NCBI GenBank assembly: GCA_964566075.1
Contig: CAZMHJ010000009.1
Location: forward strand, 1-29,927
Direction: 5' to 3'
Length of the DNA stretch: 29,927 bases
DNA from: CAZMHJ01 sp964566075
Lineage (GTDB): Bacteria > Patescibacteriota > Saccharimonadia > Saccharimonadales > CAIOMD01
A model generated the notes under the pieces. That model was given only the letters and a program-made list of their open reading frames with translations. It searched no databases and was not told where the DNA came from. Below, one piece after another: positions 29,562 to 29,927 of the stretch (its first letter is position 1; every line of letters starts with the position of its first letter). Both the position numbers and the translations under genes were made by a program.

Positions 29562-29927
29562 TCACTTCCGNNNNNNNNNNATCTGTTTATCGGTAAGTAT
29601 CACGGCTGAATCGATCTTTTCGTATGCACTTGATATTCTCTCAAAACCAACGCTAGTCTTTGGGCGGTGAAGGCAAAGAGATAATATAATTGCCTTTCTT
29701 GTCTTAGGCTCAAAGTTAATAGCCTGACCATCAATGTATAAAATACCTGTTCTAGCTTTAAAGATAGGCTTATCGGTTCTTGATCGATCCTCTGGCTCAC
29801 TATGGAACTTATCGGTCAGTTCAATAGCAAACCAAGCCCTGTCGTATCTATCAACTTCATCATATTCAAGCTCAACAAAATACGACTTTGTGACTTTGAT
29901 AAGCTCTAGCTTATCCTCCAAGATTGT
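29562..29927 (-). CDS. Partial element protein, possible winged-helix-like C-terminus
   Basis: The frame is open at the right window edge (upstream codons ACA ATC before a TTG), so its N-terminus is probably outside. Visible sequence is about 110 residues, then 10 N (29571-29580). GILYIDGQAINFEPKTRKAIILSLCLHRPKTSVGFERISSAYEKIDSAVI resembles the strand-helix-helix plan of OmpR-type winged helices, but this is a weak likeness. The stop at 29562 depends on the N run being exactly 10 bases. The product may regulate or serve the element; unproven. Confidence 0.55.
   Translation of the reverse strand, partial: TILEDKLELIKVTKSYFVELEYDEVDRYDRAWFAIELTDKFHSEPEDRSRTDKPIFKARTGILYIDGQAINFEPKTRKAIILSLCLHRPKTSVGFERISSAYEKIDSAVILTDKQXXXXRK
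29571..29580. other. 10-N assembly gap
   Basis: Ten undetermined bases fall near the 3' end of the rightmost gene. The true end of that gene is therefore uncertain. Confidence 0.95.

Larger units (their letters stand above)
26944..29927 (-). mobile_element. Integrative element at tRNA-Gln (left end; right end outside window)
   Basis: The serine recombinase points at tRNA-Gln, its 3' end lies on the tRNA, and three small minus-strand genes with no chromosomal-type products follow. This layout is that of an integrative element whose attachment site is the tRNA 3' end. A second copy of the tRNA end is not seen in the window, so the far end lies beyond 29927. Confidence 0.75.

Noticed and set aside
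1..29927. CRISPR arrays, UGA recoding, selenocysteine, ribosomal RNA
   Set aside because: I saw no spaced direct repeats, TGA serves as normal stop (for example pgl), and no rRNA segments were recognised.

Overview
This window looks like a contig from a Patescibacteria/CPR bacterium, most likely Candidatus Saccharibacteria (TM7). That is an inference from gene content: a lemA-htpX pair, a complete oxidative pentose-phosphate trio (pgl-gnd-zwf), short single-copy housekeeping genes packed with 1-20 bp overlaps, a Mur ligase without its first domain, and standard use of TGA as stop. TGA as a true stop (for example at the end of pgl) argues against the UGA-recoding Absconditabacteria and Gracilibacteria. 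Most genes are AT-rich (about 40% GC by hand count of sample lines).

Layout. Positions 1-680 hold a GC-rich orphan membrane-protein gene with its own promoter and terminator. Next comes a membrane-quality/DNA-repair run (lemA, htpX, a six-helix membrane protein, ligA; 762-5101) and an MFS transporter (5222-6421). A convergent, GC-rich gene for a secreted repeat protein follows (6498-8412, minus strand). It is interrupted by a 100-N assembly gap that falls inside a 366-bp tandem repeat. Positions 8530-9004 form a stable-RNA unit with an intact tRNA-Ala(GGC) between partial copies of tRNA ends. Then come pgl-gnd-zwf (9110-12110), murF-ddl (12131-14307), a small unknown gene, a P-loop kinase/CYTH fusion, a TrpF-like TIM-barrel gene, a winged-helix/Nudix protein and leuS (17501-19942). 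A minus-strand cluster of four small membrane-anchored proteins with LysM-like tails lies at 19939-21808. The RNA/translation block (rpmF, nusB, a Nudix gene, rnc, rpsP, khpA, trmD) occupies 21948-26123, with a GC-rich orphan gene inserted between khpA and trmD. Nickel superoxide dismutase and its maturation protease (sodN-sodX) follow. From tRNA-Gln(CTG) at 26944 rightwards, the window enters an integrative element with a large serine recombinase and small cargo genes, continuing past the right edge.

How the genes work together. pgl-gnd-zwf would oxidise glucose-6-phosphate to ribulose-5-phosphate with NAD(P)H. MurF and Ddl make and attach D-Ala-D-Ala for peptidoglycan. SodX is expected to trim the SodN leader so that His1 and the Cys residues can bind nickel.

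A recurring signal is the spacing of starts. At least eight genes have a TATAAT-like -10 box 6-8 bases before the start codon and no Shine-Dalgarno sequence, which predicts leaderless mRNAs. Genes inside operons more often carry a Shine-Dalgarno sequence or overlap the previous gene. The most unusual items are the Cys-less zinc-finger region of LigA, the LysM-like cluster, the tRNA-end RNA unit, the switch-like inverted repeats upstream of the serine recombinase, and the recombinase reading frame that runs through the antisense of tRNA-Gln.
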